Source: Adiantum capillus-veneris (lineage: Eukaryota > Streptophyta > Polypodiopsida > Polypodiales > Pteridaceae). From it: a DNA stretch of 64,000 nucleotides. The stretch spans positions 5,407,001 to 5,471,000 of the forward strand of contig CM043968.1 of assembly GCA_014529385.2 (NCBI GenBank), in the 5' to 3' direction. The position numbers and the translations under genes are program-made. Each line of letters opens with the position of its first letter. Position 1 is the first letter of the stretch. The notes under the pieces were generated by a model. It saw only the letters and a list, made by a program, of their open reading frames with translations. It was not told where the DNA came from and made no database searches. Of this stretch, positions 10,250 to 21,285 are shown piece after piece.

Positions 10250-12430
10250 CAAAGAATTTGGGTATGATACACAAGTTTCATGTAGATTATCACAGAGTGC
10301 ATAGATTCACACACCATAGGCTTGGGTCATGTCCATTCGAGTGTGAAGGGATAGGCCATCATTATGTAAGCATGGGTTTATATAAGCATGGGAGCTCTAT
10401 GGTTGGGTAGATAGTTTTATGCAGTGCTCCTTAGTGAGGGAGCTCACATGAGAGGTATATGATGATTATATATCATTGGTATCAAAGCGGAGTCCTAAAG
10501 GGCCACATAAAGGTCATGTGTAGCCTAATACACCACATGCTTGGGTCATATCTATCCAAGTGTAAGTGGCTAGGCCATTACTATGTAAGGATGGGACTGC
10601 TATGGTTGGGTGGAAATTTCTAAGCAGTGCTTTGAGGTAGAGAGCTCCTCACACGAGATATCTTTCATAAGAGGCGTATAACACCTACATTACATTATTT
10701 CTAAGTAGTGTTTGAAGGTAGAGAGCTCACACGAGAGCTCTTCCAAGGGATTTTTGCTACGAAGTTCATATCGTTAGTTCCATTGTAGATTACTATTAGA
10801 AGAAAATCCATATACTTTAAAATGGCACAAGACTTACATTGAGAGGACCTAATCTATCTCCACCACAAATCCTCCACAAGAATATATAATAGGCATTTGT
10901 AAAGTGCATGTTAGCATTAAATGTATAACAAGGTCTATAAATTTAGGCCATCGAGCAAGATGTTAGAGTTGGAACATTCATTAAGACAATTAGAAACATG
11001 TTGGTAATAATTAAAGGTAGTTGTGGCTACCTAGGGGTATAATGGGATTTTGGTCAAAAGGTGGTTAGTGCATGGCCATGTAGGTCTCTTAGTAGACTCA
11101 CATGCAAGGGACAACCTAGATAGTGACCCACTTGAGTTAGTCCCTCATTTTTGGACACTCACATGATGGAGGCATCTTAGATCTTGGAAGGATTCATGCC
11201 CTAGTTTAGTACAAATGACCAAAGGACAAAAAGAAAGAAAGAAATAAACACACAATATTACCAAGTCTTAATTGCTTGTGATTTGGAAACTCATTTCAAT
11301 CAATAGGATCTATGATCTTTAGAAGACTTTGTCAACAAAGTGACCTGAAATGATGCCATATGGTATGGGATGCATGGTTTCAATTCATATGAGAGAACTT
11401 TGTTTACATGTTTGAGCTTAGCTTCTAGTACAAATATAGAAAGTGAATTCCAATAGGTTTTTATCCTTGATAATAAAAAATTACAAATAACATCCTTTGA
11501 AGGAAGATTAAGAAGATAAGAGAGTAAGGTAAGATTTTGAGTTACCCTTACAAGAGCCTCAACGTAAAAACTTAAGCCTAAACATTGGCAACCAAATTAA
11601 GAGCTCAATGAAGTCTCAAGAAAATGATGTCACTGTATACATAGTGACACACTATAAGGGGAGAGACTTGCTGACCCTATTCACCTATGGGTGAATGGTC
11701 AATTCCCAACTAGGAATGTGTGCACTCTTAAATGAAGAAGAGGAACATTCATTGAGAATCAAGGAAATATATGGGTAGATAGCCACAAACATCAAATCAA
11801 TAGTAGTGAATATCTTCAGCAAGCGTTCTTTAATCTTTGGAGGTCTCACCTGAAAGGGGTTTAATGAGGTGTAAAGATAGGTAGATGGAAATTAACTAAG
11901 AGGAGACATCATATTCTCCAACCTAGTAGGATGGGATGCTTGGTCTATGTATTTTAGGCATTATATTACCAAAGGTAATCATGCCCCCCTAGTTAGAGGT
12001 TTCCATCAAGATGTGAGAGGAGATTACATTAGTAAACTCTCAAGATAATAAGGAGTTTTTAATGAGAGAAATCATTTGAAGAGGATAAATGAGTTCTATT
12101 ATGAGCTCAATTTAGGAGACTTTTTCACCTTATAGTTTTCTTTCCTTAGGGGCCCAAGGATGTTTACAAGGATGTAAACTTTGATTTAGAGGGAGGTAAT
12201 GTCACACCATTTATAGCATCAGGACCATGGAGCATGTATGACATGCATGGATAGATGAGTAGAGCACATTGTGTATGCAAAGCTTGGAGGTAGAGTCCAC
12301 AAAGGATTTGAGGGGCCCTAGATGGCATAGAGGTGTGTAGCCCAACACATCATAGGCTTGGGTCATGTCCATCCAAGTGTGAATAGTCATGCCATCATTA
12401 TGAAAGCATTGAACTCATATGGTTTAGTGG
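10250..12430 (+). mobile_element. Probable relic of a non-coding LTR element
   Basis: A phrase around CTTGGGTCATGTCCATCCAAGTGTGAA followed by GGCCATCATTATGTAAGCATGG occurs near 10320, 10540 and 12358. ATTGGTATCAAAGCGG at 10478-10493 looks like a slightly altered initiator-Met primer site, and GAGGGAGGTAATGTCACA at 12189-12206 looks like a polypurine tract plus LTR start. The 1.7 kb between holds no coding capacity that I can see. This fits an old large non-autonomous LTR derivative, but termini and target duplications are not resolved. Confidence 0.4.
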
Positions 12431-13815
12431 TGTTGGGGGTTTCCATCATTGTATAGCTCCAATGACCAACAAAATTATCAATCCGGAGGGATGAGCTATT
12501 CGGCTAGGGCATGGAAACACTCACACAATTAGTGAGCTAATCATGGAAACACGAATGGTGACTCTATGAGGTGAGCTTCTCGGTCTATGGAGGAGCTAAG
12601 CCACAACAATTGGCAATCTCCACATACACTTCTCTTCACCTTAATCAACCCAATTACACACACTAACAATTGCAAGATGCACACAACACTAATCCTATCA
12701 TGCAACACACTAATTGCAAGCACACACACATAGATCTATCGAGCACCACTCTCCAATCAAACCTACATGCACACACAAGCAAGAGAGGGAAATCACACAA
12801 GATTAGAGAGGGATTAACCACTAATTAGTTACGATCTAGCTAATCAAAGCATCATTAGCAATCATAAGAAGCATGAGAGAGGCATAGTGAAGGATAATTA
12901 AGCATTGGTTATTGTTAATCAAGTCAGATGATCAAGGAGAAGCTCAAGGACTTCATAGCCACACACCTCAAGAGCTCTCACCAAAGAGTGCTTCAACAAA
13001 TGAGCTTGAGAACCCTCATTTTTTTCACATTGCCTTATATACCTAGGGTAAAAATATGCAATGTCCAGGCGCCCAAGGCCTTTAGGGCTCCACCACTTAC
13101 TGAATCTGCTACCTAGGCACACTAACTAACTTGTTCTTTACAGCTTGGAACTCTCATTGAGCCTGTAACACATCAAAATATTACAATGGCTTGAAATAAA
13201 TCGAGAATTTACAATACGTGACCATTTTGGGAAAATGTGGAAAATGTGTAACTCCAATATTTATTACTTCTTTGCATTCATCCTCGATGTGCATTTGTAC
13301 GTCTTCGGTCTTTTAGCAGCTTCTGTTAATTGACATTGAGTCAGTTAACATTCCCTCCTTCCGATTTTAGTGCCCGTCCTTGGGCACTATTGAAAAGTGT
13401 CGATGGAGGCAAGGGAAGGTTTTGATTGGTTGTTGATGGGCTGATCCTCTTCATTTGTTGTTGAATATGTTGATGAGATTTAATTTGCTGCAGCATTTTC
13501 ATTGGTCTGAATAGTCTGATGTGAGAGATGATGTTGCATTTGTCCATTGTAACAACATAATGATGAGGCTATTGTTTATTTATACAAAGTATGTACAAGG
13601 GAAGCAGAATGATGAGGTTCTAAATTAGGGTCTAATACCTGGATGACCAAAGGGAAGAAACCGAGTGGGAACAAAGTGCCTTTGCGATACACGCATTATT
13701 GGAGTACTTATTAGCATGGGAAATATTAATAAAGTACTGAAGGGATTACTTGATAATAGATATATAAGCAAACAATGTGATATCTATGGAAGTTTACTGG
13801 GCCAAAGCCAATTTT
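12431..13815. other. Non-coding DNA, no recognised feature
   Basis: CA-rich patches occur near 12650-12780. No gene is supported. Confidence 0.4.
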
Positions 13816-14255
13816 CCAAGGTCAGCACCAAGCGATGGGGAGTGTTAGGCAGTCACCAAGCTTCCTATTTGCTTGGTGCTGACTCCACTATCACATGTAA
13901 TGATTTCAACCCCAAGGTCAACACCAAGTGGTGGGAAGTGTTAGGCAGTCACCAAGACTCCTATTCGCTCAGTATTGACTCAACTGCATGACTTGTAATC
14001 ACATCACCATGGTCTCCATCATCGGTTACACCAAGGTCAACACCAAGCGATAGGGAGCGTTGGAAGTCCCCAAGCTTCCTATTTGCCCAGTATTGACTCC
14101 AGTAAATGACTTGTTTGCCTTTCCATTGCCGGTTATCATGCCCCAAGGTCTTTGTTGTCACTTGAAACGACTTTAACACCAAGGTCAACACCAAGCGATA
14201 GGGAGCGTTGGGCAGTCATCACCAAGCTTCCTATTCGCCCAGTATTGACTCTACT
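13816..14255. repeat. Four-unit array of imperfect hairpins
   Basis: Units of about 70-75 bp start at 13816, 13912, 14031 and 14179 with the motif CCAAGGTCARCACCAAG. Each unit is itself an inverted repeat: the left arm GGTCAACACCAAGCGATAGG is answered by a right arm ending TTCCTATTCGCCCAGTATTGACT or a variant, around a loop of about 10 nt. In unit 1, GGTCAGCACCAAGC and GCTTGGTGCTGAC pair almost perfectly. Spacers of differing length separate the units. Confidence 0.8.
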
Positions 14256-14351
14256 GCATGAATTGTTGGTTAGCATGACATTGGTTTGCCTTTTGTAGTC
14301 CACTCAAGGTGCATAGGTGGTAGCAAAAAGAGTGTCTAATGTATATGTCCA

Positions 14352-15264
14352 ATGATGGGACATCCTATTTATGTATACACAAAAATGCATGGAAAACAAT
14401 ATGTTGTGCAAGAAAGATTTTGAGGGGTTATTCAGAAAGATGGTGTAGCTATAAAATCATATGACATGGCTTTGCAAGATGGCATCCATTTAAGAATGGT
14501 TCTCATTGACAAGGATATATGCTCTCATCTTACTGTGCACTGTGCGTGAGTGTTGGACTCTACAACACTCCACCATTTGTAAGTTAATAGACTTCAACTC
14601 TTATGCTCATCTCATCCAGCATGAGCGACATGACTTTAGATGGGTGGAGCAAAATCCAAAAGATTTTTAGGCAATCATAACAACAAAAAATTTGATGCTA
14701 TATGAAGCTGCTGGAAGGATCTTTGTGTAATAACAACCAATGTCAAAAGTAGACCAGGTGTGGCCAACAAACGCATGGAAGTGTGGAAGAAGCTAGAAAT
14801 TTTTTTGAAAGTTTTGAGACAACAAGTTAGCTCTACTACTTATGCAGATGACTTTAAGAAGATATAAAGATTTTAATAACTGCTATCACAGATGCTTGGG
14901 GAGCAAAAGACATCACATATTACTTGGTGAGTATTCAATTACTTCTTAAAGTCTGGATAGTTATTTACATTGCATCCTATGAGTTCAACTAGCCTCTTTT
15001 TTTTTTTTTTAGCATATTCTGTACCTGCATGGACCATATTTTGCAAAACAAGGACCCCTTGCAACATGGAATACTTGGGGAATGGAAAAATCTCATTATC
15101 AAGCAAGGACTTCATTTTTCAGATGTACAAAAAAGGGATGCGAATAAAGAAGGAGCAATGCACTAAAGGATATATTGAAATGGTTCTATAGGAGGCAATT
15201 ACAACGGATGAGATCAAACAACCATGCTGCTCAACCACAAATGGAGATTAATGCTTCACTTTAA
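14352..15264 (+). pseudogene. Transposase-like pseudogene with intron
   Basis: Coding pieces on the plus strand: 14352-14549 (begins MMGHPIYVYTKMHGKQYVV), a segment ending ITDAWGAKDITYYL at 14926, then GTGAGT, an intron with a T-rich tract and AG at 15011-15012, and an exon 15013-15264 starting HILYLHGPYFAKQGPL and including GMEKSHYQAR and DILKWFYR. The join at 14926/15013 is in phase. The pattern of Trp-Gly, His, Gly-Pro-Leu, Glu-Lys-X-His and a final Trp-Phe-Tyr resembles C-termini of some eukaryotic transposase-like families (KDZ-type is my best guess). A TAA interrupts the last exon and stops break the first parts. Confidence 0.45.
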
Positions 15265-15479
15265 AACTTTGTACTGAGTCTTTCTAAAGAGATCCAAATT
15301 TTTTAAAAAAAGATATTTTAACGCAAAATTTTATCAATTTTACATCAGTTTTTTATTTTTTTGGTATCACTAGGCATGTCACCCTTATATCTCAAAACCT
15401 TTCTTCTTCTATAGCCCCAAACAAGGTTGACATTTGTCTCCTCAACTACCACTACATAACTACAGTAGCAAAGAAAGTA

Positions 15480-16072
15480 TCATGCTCTTGATGCATTGAA
15501 TCCTGCAACATACCCAAATATTCTAAGTGTTGCAGCTCTCTCAAGTAGCATTATCTTGTTTGCATTGATTTTAAGGGGAGTGTACCCCAAAAATGGTGAC
15601 AATAACTTCAGATCAAATGTTGGCAACTCAGGATCTTCAAAATACTGCATGTGAAAGCATAGAAGGTGGCACTATCCAATGTAGGCATGTAGTGCATGAG
15701 AGAGGAGGCATACCTTCTTGAAGTGCCCTCACATTGCTTTCCCTCTCAAGCCTTTAGATCTCCCAAGAAAAATGTCTTTGTCAAGGAGTTCAATCTACAA
15801 AACAAGAAGTAATGTGTAATTAAAACAAACTTGAAAAAAAAGGAAGATTATAAGAAGGGAGATCAAGGTGAAACTGAATCTACCTTTTGCAACTCATCCT
15901 CGGCAATGACTTTTTCTTGAAGGAGATTGCATGATCCAATCATCTCTCTTATGTCAACGTCCTTTTCTCCGCCAAAAGATTGGATGCCAGGCTCAACAAG
16001 TCTCTTCTCAAAATCCTCATCTGTGAGAGTAGGTTTCTCCTCTTCCACATGCAAGTTTCCATACTTGATCCT
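15480..16072 (-). pseudogene. Three-exon unrecognised gene fragment
   Basis: Three consecutive coding blocks on the minus strand join in phase through GT-AG introns: 16072-15884 (189 bp, starts RIKYGNLHVEEE), 15794-15714 (81 bp, starts IELLDKDIFLGRSKGLRG) and 15644-15480 (165 bp, includes FEDPELPTFDLKLLSPFLG). All three block lengths are multiples of three. An in-frame TGA at codon 22 of the middle block replaces a sense codon, probably Arg. Exons upstream of 16072 are missing or unrecognised. I do not recognise the family. The exon structure argues for a former cellular or transposon-borne gene, now inactive. Confidence 0.5.
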
Positions 16073-16408
16073 CTGGTGACACATCACCTATTCAACAAGC
16101 AAGGAAGACTTTCAAGTTTTTTTGAATATTTTGACATGTTGACTTGCAATTACATAATATACCCCTATGTTGAAGGGTAAGTCTTAACTCGTAACAATTT
16201 TTAATATTCTGTGGTATTCCTAGCTAGTTGTTATTTTTTTCTAGAGGGTATTAGAGTCTTATTATCTTCAATATTTTGGAGAAAGATAATATATTTATGA
16301 ATTCATTGCCTATCCATGGGAGAAGTAAATTGTAAGTATGAAGTATGATCTATGCTTGATGGCCCATTGTTTTCTATTGGTAGCTTTTTGATTGATGTCT
16401 TCTTGTAG

Positions 16409-17366
16409 TGCTGCCAAACTTATCATTGGTCACCTGAGTACCACAAATAAGGATTACAATAAAAGTTACAGGTACTACAATAAGAAAGTGCCTTTACAAA
16501 CAAACTCAACATCTGGTTGATGGAGGGCTCTTGCCAATGCATGGAGATATCTTGAGTCAAGGTGCAGGATGACTACACTCACTGTAAGTGTGCATTTCAT
16601 GTGCCATTGATTTGTTTTGACTTCTTAACTTATGTATCTACTCATGTTATTTATTTTATTTTTCTATTTGCTACAGTTGCATGAATATCCAGAGTCTTGG
16701 GTCACGTGAGTAAGAGAAAAGGCTGTTTCTATGGTTTTGGAAAGATCAATAAACCCAAATGATCTAGACTCTCCTATGGCACCAACTACAAATGAAATAG
16801 ATTCTCCTTTTCCACCAAAGAAAGGTAGAGCCACCAAGGGTTTGGATGCAAAGAAAAGGGATCACAAGAAGAAGAGTCCTGCAAGAAGATCCATACAAAG
16901 AAGAGCCCTTCAAAGAGGAGCCATACAAGTAAGAGCCCTTCAAAGAGAAGGCCATACAAAGAAGAGTCATTCAAAGAAGAGCCATGCCAAGAGGAAGAGA
17001 CCCACCAAGAAGAAGATCCATGCCAAAAGAAAAGCAAATACAAAGGGCCATCCATTCCACTCACCATTGAGATTCAAGGATCAAAAGCATCATTCAGCTA
17101 AGAATAATAAGGGGAAGGCACCTAACTCACCTTTAAAACTAACATTCATGTTGCCAAAGAAGGTTTCCAAGTCACCCAAGCCAACCACTCCTCAGGAGCC
17201 CAAAGCACCAACCCCTGCCAAGTCCCTCGTGCCAAGCCCTGAGGAGCCCAAGTCACCACCACCCCCTCTTGAACTGACTTCACCCCCTCCTGAACACAAA
17301 AGAAAAAGGGTCTTTGAGGATGCAGAATCCTCTCAAGCAAAGAGAAGAGTGGAGTTTCATGATTGA
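16409..17366 (+). pseudogene. Two-exon gene fragment with Lys/Arg/Pro-rich tail
   Basis: The first exon, 16409-16583, reads AAKLIIGHLSTTNKD and later WRALANAWRYLESRCRM. A GTAAGT donor and a CTACAG acceptor lead in phase to 16677-17366, starting LHEYPESWV. The long tail is extremely basic, with repeated KKS and AKRK phrases around 16850-17050, followed by Pro/Ser-rich sequence with SPEEPKSPPPP and a KRKR cluster near the end, as in many nuclear or nucleic-acid-binding proteins. There is one TGA in each exon (after NSTSG and after ESWVT). No known family is recognised. Internal GAAGA-type repeats explain part of the basic region. Confidence 0.5.
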
Positions 17367-17542
17367 TTACTCCACAAAAGTTATGCACACTTTTGTTCAT
17401 TTTGTCCATATGAACATACACCCTTTGGTGGTTCATAATTTTGTACTTTAAAATTTAATACCAACTATTTGATTCTTAATTGGGTATCAAATAATGATCA
17501 CAACAAGGTAGAAAAGACAAATATATTTGCAAAATGCAATGA

Positions 17543-18823
17543 TTACAACATTGAACATGTTTTTTCAAGTCCTTGCAGTGGCTCAAATACAATTGTTTTT
17601 GGGGGAAGACATGTGATGCAAGAGGTTGAATTCTCCATCCTTGTGACCACCACAATTCCATCCACTTTGAATCTATACTCAGGAGATGTTTCATCAAGAA
17701 ACTCAAGAGGTTCTCTAACATCTTATAGTCTCCAATTTGTTGTTACTATAAGGATTCTATGCTCAGTGTGTGGATGGACTGTAACCTTTAGTTCAAACTT
17801 TGAACAATTTTCCTCAGAGTCGAGAGGAACCCAACTACCTAACTTGCTTCTCCATCTTTAGTCATAGCCCATAACTAGTGACTAATGACATAGTTGATAT
17901 GAGATAGACATAGAGTTTGGGCTTATTCTACAACTAATATTATCGCCAATATGGAAATTTTCTTTGGTATTCCATCCATCTCCAAGTACATTATCCAATT
18001 CAGACATAGAAAGTCTTCTATTAAGCCACATCTTCTTTGTCCTTTGCAAGTCCATTGTTTTGAAACATGCCACAAAGACATGTATAGGTAAGAACCATTG
18101 AACTTTAATCCTTCTTGATATCATGCCGGGAGACATAACTTTAAGGATGTCTTCTTTGATCTTGGATTTGAAGTTTGATATAGTACATGCATCAGGGGAT
18201 TCCCATTCAAGTGAACTTATGGTGGGAATGGGTAGCTGATGTAGTTCTCCATATGCACCTTCTTGTGATGGAACCTTGTATTCTGCAAAATAGACAAACA
18301 AATCCATTTTTTTGTAAAAAGAAGGTGACTTGACAGCATACATAGCATCTACAATCCCTTTATGCATTGCTTTGAATGTCCCATGTAGGATCTTCACAGG
18401 CTTCCACTCCACAGTTGTTGAAGGAAATATACTTGAAATGGAATCAAAAAATGGGAAAGAACAATGGGAGAATGAAAAATTCATTGTATCAAATAGATTA
18501 AGTTTTTTAAAAAACTTACTGTAAGACTGTAGTGTGGGATGTTCGTCCAAGTCTAACACCATATCCTTGGCCATGTACACATGTTGAACCTTAGCTAGTT
18601 AGCCATTGTCGGTCACTTTGAAAGCAAGAACATGGTTTTTCTAATGGTTTTTTACTTTATCTCGTTTGGTTCTCTTCACTCTGTGTACACCTTTGCATAA
18701 AGGAAGCATTGCTACCCAGTCATTCACACAAAAAGACATGGGTTCCCAAAGAACATCCTCTCTAACGTTATGAAAATCACAAGAACTTATGTTATGTGAA
18801 GGGCGACATGCAGAAGACGCCAT
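17543..18823 (-). pseudogene. Unrecognised 427-codon reading frame with five stops
   Basis: A single minus-strand frame runs from ATG at 18823 to TAA at 17543-17545 with no frameshift, interrupted by stops at 18641-18643, near 18600, at 17882-17884, at 17858-17860 and near 17730. Sense stretches look like protein, for example LDEHPTLQSYSKFFKKLNLF, SLEWESPDACTISNFKSKIK and the C-terminal part near KVTVHPHTEHRILIVTTNW. One frame kept over 1.28 kb suggests a once-intact gene decayed by point mutation, or two tiny introns around the paired stops. No domain is recognised. It converges on the 16409-17366 gene. Confidence 0.5.
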
Positions 18824-18929
18824 GGAATCCCGGAGATTAGAGAAGAAAATAGAAAATATAGAGACAAAAAGACCTAAACCTCTCACAAAATAGAGGGAAA
18901 GTGGAAAAGGTATACGTTTGAAAAACATA

Positions 18930-19185
18930 GGTGATTTGTCATTGATAGATTTGTTTTTAGAGCCTTCTCACATAGATTTTGTATCTTTTGACAATGATTC
19001 TATGAAATATAAAATAGAATAAAAGATGAGACTTCATTACTTTGGGCCACAAATTTAATGAGCTTACTTGTCGAAAGCACCTAAATATAGCAATTTCGGC
19101 CTTATGATCAAGACATTTAGCCGCTCTCCATCAAAACAGGACAATCAAAACCCAAGATAGAGGATACAAGAGTGCCATACTTTTG
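18930..19185. other. Non-coding spacer
   Basis: No feature recognised. Confidence 0.4.
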
Positions 19186-19189
19186 TATT

Positions 19190-19332
19190 AGTAGTCCACA
19201 TTGGGTGAACCACGTATTTCGTGTGTACTCTCTCTCTCTCTCTCTACTCTATAATCTCTTGTGTGTGAAATCTATCTCTCTCCATTAAGTAATCTACTCA
19301 AAAATCTATTTAGCTACGCCTTATTTCCTAAC
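19190..19332 (+). repeat. Possible gypsy LTR end
   Basis: ACATTGGGTGAACCACGTATTTCGTG, a CT-rich run and an ending CCTAACA resemble the R-U5 end of plant gypsy LTRs, and gypsy coding sequence follows in the same orientation. The partner LTR and the primer site are not seen. Confidence 0.3.
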
Positions 19333-19376
19333 ATATTACGCCAGCCGAAGATTATCATCCACAAAAAAGAATTATT

Positions 19377-19474
19377 CAGTAATAGAAAGAGAATTTTTAG
19401 GGATGATTTATTTGGTGAAAAAGTTCAGTAATAGAAAGAGAATGTTTAGGGATGATTTATTTGGTGAAAAAGTT
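19377..19474. repeat. 49-bp direct tandem duplication
   Basis: Two adjacent 49-bp copies (19377-19425 and 19426-19474) differ at one base. Confidence 0.9.
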
Positions 19475-19479
19475 CCGTC

Positions 19480-21285
19480 ATTATCTGTTGGGCCGGAAGG
19501 TTTTTCTTTCATGTGGATCATTCGGCTCTTCTATACCTAGTGCGCCAACAGAATTTGACACGAAGACTGGCTTGATGGGTACTCTTGTTACAAGAATTTG
19601 ATTTTGCGGTAATACATCGTCCAGGAGCCCAGCATGCGGTTTCCAATTACCTTTCTAGGCTAGATTCAGGTGAGCCGTCGACGGGGGTGGTTGATGAATT
19701 TTCGAATGCGTCTCTCTTTTTAACATGAGCTATTGCGGATGATCTTATAGTTACACAAAAACCTAGGATGATCCCTAGCATTCCATGGACTTGGTATGAG
19801 GAGATGTTTCATTTTCTAGACAATGGAGAAATTCCTTCATTCTTGTCCAGTCATCAACGAAGACGGATGGCTATTAGAAGCAAGAATTTTGAGATTGTCA
19901 TGGGGAAGTTGTATTATCACATGGTTACAAAGGTCTTTCTTAGATGTGTTCTACCACAAGAACAAGGATCTGTTCTGGAGGGAGTCCATATCGACATTGC
20001 AAGGGGCCATTTTGCAGCATTAATTACGGCAAGGAAACTCCTACAATCAGGATTATGGTGGCCTACATTGTTTCAAGATGCGAAAAGCTTTGTACAACAG
20101 TGTGATGTGTGCTAGCAGTTGGGACAACCTACTAAAATGTCCAGAATGCCTTTTCAACCAGTATTACCTTTGGAGCCTTTTCAAAAATGGGGATTGGATT
20201 TTATTGGACCTTTTAAACCCATTGCAGTTAACACTAGTAATAAGTATATTTTGACGGCCACGGATTATGCAACTAAATGGGTGGAAGCATGGACTTTGAA
20301 AGATAATACAGTGGTTTCTATTTTTGGGTACTTTTATAAGGATGTTTTTTCTAGATATGACTGTCTTATTGAGTTGGTTATTGATCGGGGTAGCCATTTC
20401 TTAAATAAGGTGATGGAGAGAATGCTACAATTTTACTTTGTATTGCATAGGAAATCTTCTCCTTATTACCTTCACGCGAATGGGCAGGCGGAATCAACTA
20501 ATAAGCAATTGGTTTGTATCCTGACAAAGCTAGTAAATATGCATAGAACGGGTTGGGATGTGAAACTTCCTTCCACATTATGGGCTTATCGTACAGCATA
20601 TAAAGTGGAAACATGATTGACTCCTTTCAAGTTGGCATTTGGTATGGAGGTAATTACCCCAGTGGAGCATGTGGTTCCAAGTTTGCAGATGCTTATTGCG
20701 GATAGGCTTCTTCCGAAAGATTCCATTGTTTATCGTTTGGATGTTCTACAGGAACTAGATGAAGAGCGGTTGCACAGTTTTGTGGCGTTGCAAGATTTGC
20801 AATCCAGACGGAAGAAATGGATGGATCGCCCTAAAGCACGAAAATGTTTACAGGATCAGTTGGTCCTAGTATTTAATGGGAAGATGCCCGGCAAGCTAAA
20901 ATTACGGTGGTCTGGACCATTCAGGATTTTTTATGCATGTGGGCCTACCTCTTTTTATTTGACTGACTTGCGGGGGGAAGTGATTTTTGTGCCGGTGAAT
21001 GGGTTCCGACTACACCATTATTTTTCACCTACCTCGATTGAGTGCCCCTTTGCTGTGGGACAAGAGCCGGAAGCCGCCCTCATCATGATTGGAAATTCTT
21101 TTCCATGCAATCTTGAAAAGCGGGAAAAGGGCAATGATGATTGCGACACCGTGGCACGCCCAACTCTTTGTGAGTGGTTTAGTGCATGCAGTAGATACCT
21201 TATACTCTCCTCCCGTTTTTTGAAGTGCGTTCGCAAGGCTGCACAGCATCATTTTCTATTCTTCTGTGTATTTTTTCCACCATGA
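19480..21285 (+). pseudogene. Ty3/gypsy RNase H end and integrase, broken
   Basis: 19480-19700 encodes the end of RNase H (VIHRPGAQHAVSNYLSRLDS). One frame from 19768 then gives the integrase H2C2 zinc module, with WWPTLFQDAKSFVQQCDVC before a TAG at 20113-20115. The catalytic core follows from 20119 with GLDFIGPF, a DRG site and the NGQAESTNK region near 20481. A TGA at 20614-20616 precedes the integrase C-terminal part with GPFRIFYACGPTSFYL. Reverse transcriptase, protease and gag are absent, so the 5' part has been deleted. Pairing of the GLDFIGPF type is common in Tat/Athila-like gypsy elements. The copy is inactive. Confidence 0.85.

Noticed and set aside
13665-14194. Repeat-containing ORFs on both strands
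   Set aside because: They follow the hairpin array; open frames arise from unit periodicity and no domain is recognised.
13816-14255. A CRISPR-like array
   Set aside because: Repeats are long, imperfect and self-complementary with irregular spacers, in a plant nuclear context. This is not a CRISPR.
14970-15191. 73-codon ORF starting MHPMSSTSLFFFF
   Set aside because: It reads through the intron T-tract in the wrong frame. The frame used by the exon 15013-15264 gives the better protein.
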